A DNA stretch of 5,567 nt from an uncultured Clostridia bacterium (lineage in GTDB: Bacteria > Bacillota > Clostridia > Oscillospirales > Oscillospiraceae): assembly GCA_946011705.1 (NCBI GenBank), contig CAMGCA010000146.1:1-5567 (forward strand), read 5' to 3'. This document shows, piece after piece, positions 5,556-5,567 of this stretch. Positions within the stretch are counted from its first letter, which is position 1. The number at the start of each line of letters is the position of its first letter. The notes below the pieces were generated by a model that was given only the letters and a program-made list of their open reading frames with translations, ran no database searches and was not told the DNA's origin. A program made the position numbers and the translations under genes.

Positions 5556-5567
5556 TTTCATAATTGC

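Overview
The window looks like a chromosomal segment of a Gram-positive Clostridia-type bacterium, most likely an Oscillospiraceae/Ruminococcaceae relative. The reasons are a recognisable N-terminal piece of sporulation sigma factor pro-sigma-K, a small conserved protein of a type I associate with Clostridia, a SEC-C-like motif, good Shine-Dalgarno sites and medium GC. The taxonomic call is inference from protein style, not a database match.

Layout. Positions 170-2324 (minus strand) hold a two-gene surface-polysaccharide operon: a DUF4422 glycosyltransferase-like protein, which starts at TTG, then an overlapping membrane-bound polyprenyl-phosphate sugar-phosphate transferase (WcaJ/WbaP type). 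It ends at a strong hairpin at 131-161. Positions 1-130 show nothing I can support. Positions 2325-2939 are a 615-bp non-coding stretch between divergent units. It holds a candidate promoter for the sugar operon, two opposed terminator-like hairpins that serve no visible gene, a GC-rich repeat-like block with short inverted ends, and a dyad plus extended -10 promoter in front of a LysR-family regulator.

Positions 2940-4268 (plus strand) hold the LysR regulator and, 30 bp later, a 124-residue protein of unknown function, probably co-transcribed. A perfect 13-bp hairpin at 4312-4343 separates them from a convergent minus-strand unit at 4401-5023. That unit encodes a 182-residue conserved hypothetical protein, preceded by a 20-codon reading frame that carries a near-complete SEC-C zinc-binding motif. 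Both lie behind a strong sigma-A-type promoter whose -35 box overlaps a 30-bp near-perfect palindrome. At the right edge, 5263-5460 (minus) encodes only the first 65 residues of pro-sigma-K. A terminator at 5524-5555 belongs to a gene beyond the window.

The most notable points are the abruptly ending sigK, which is either split by a skin-like element or decayed; the SEC-C micro-ORF and its dyad-controlled promoter; and the structured, apparently gene-free intergenic block around 2511-2777. The two glycan genes plausibly work together: the transferase starts a lipid-linked repeat unit at the membrane and the DUF4422 protein adds a further sugar. I see no clear functional link between the regions.
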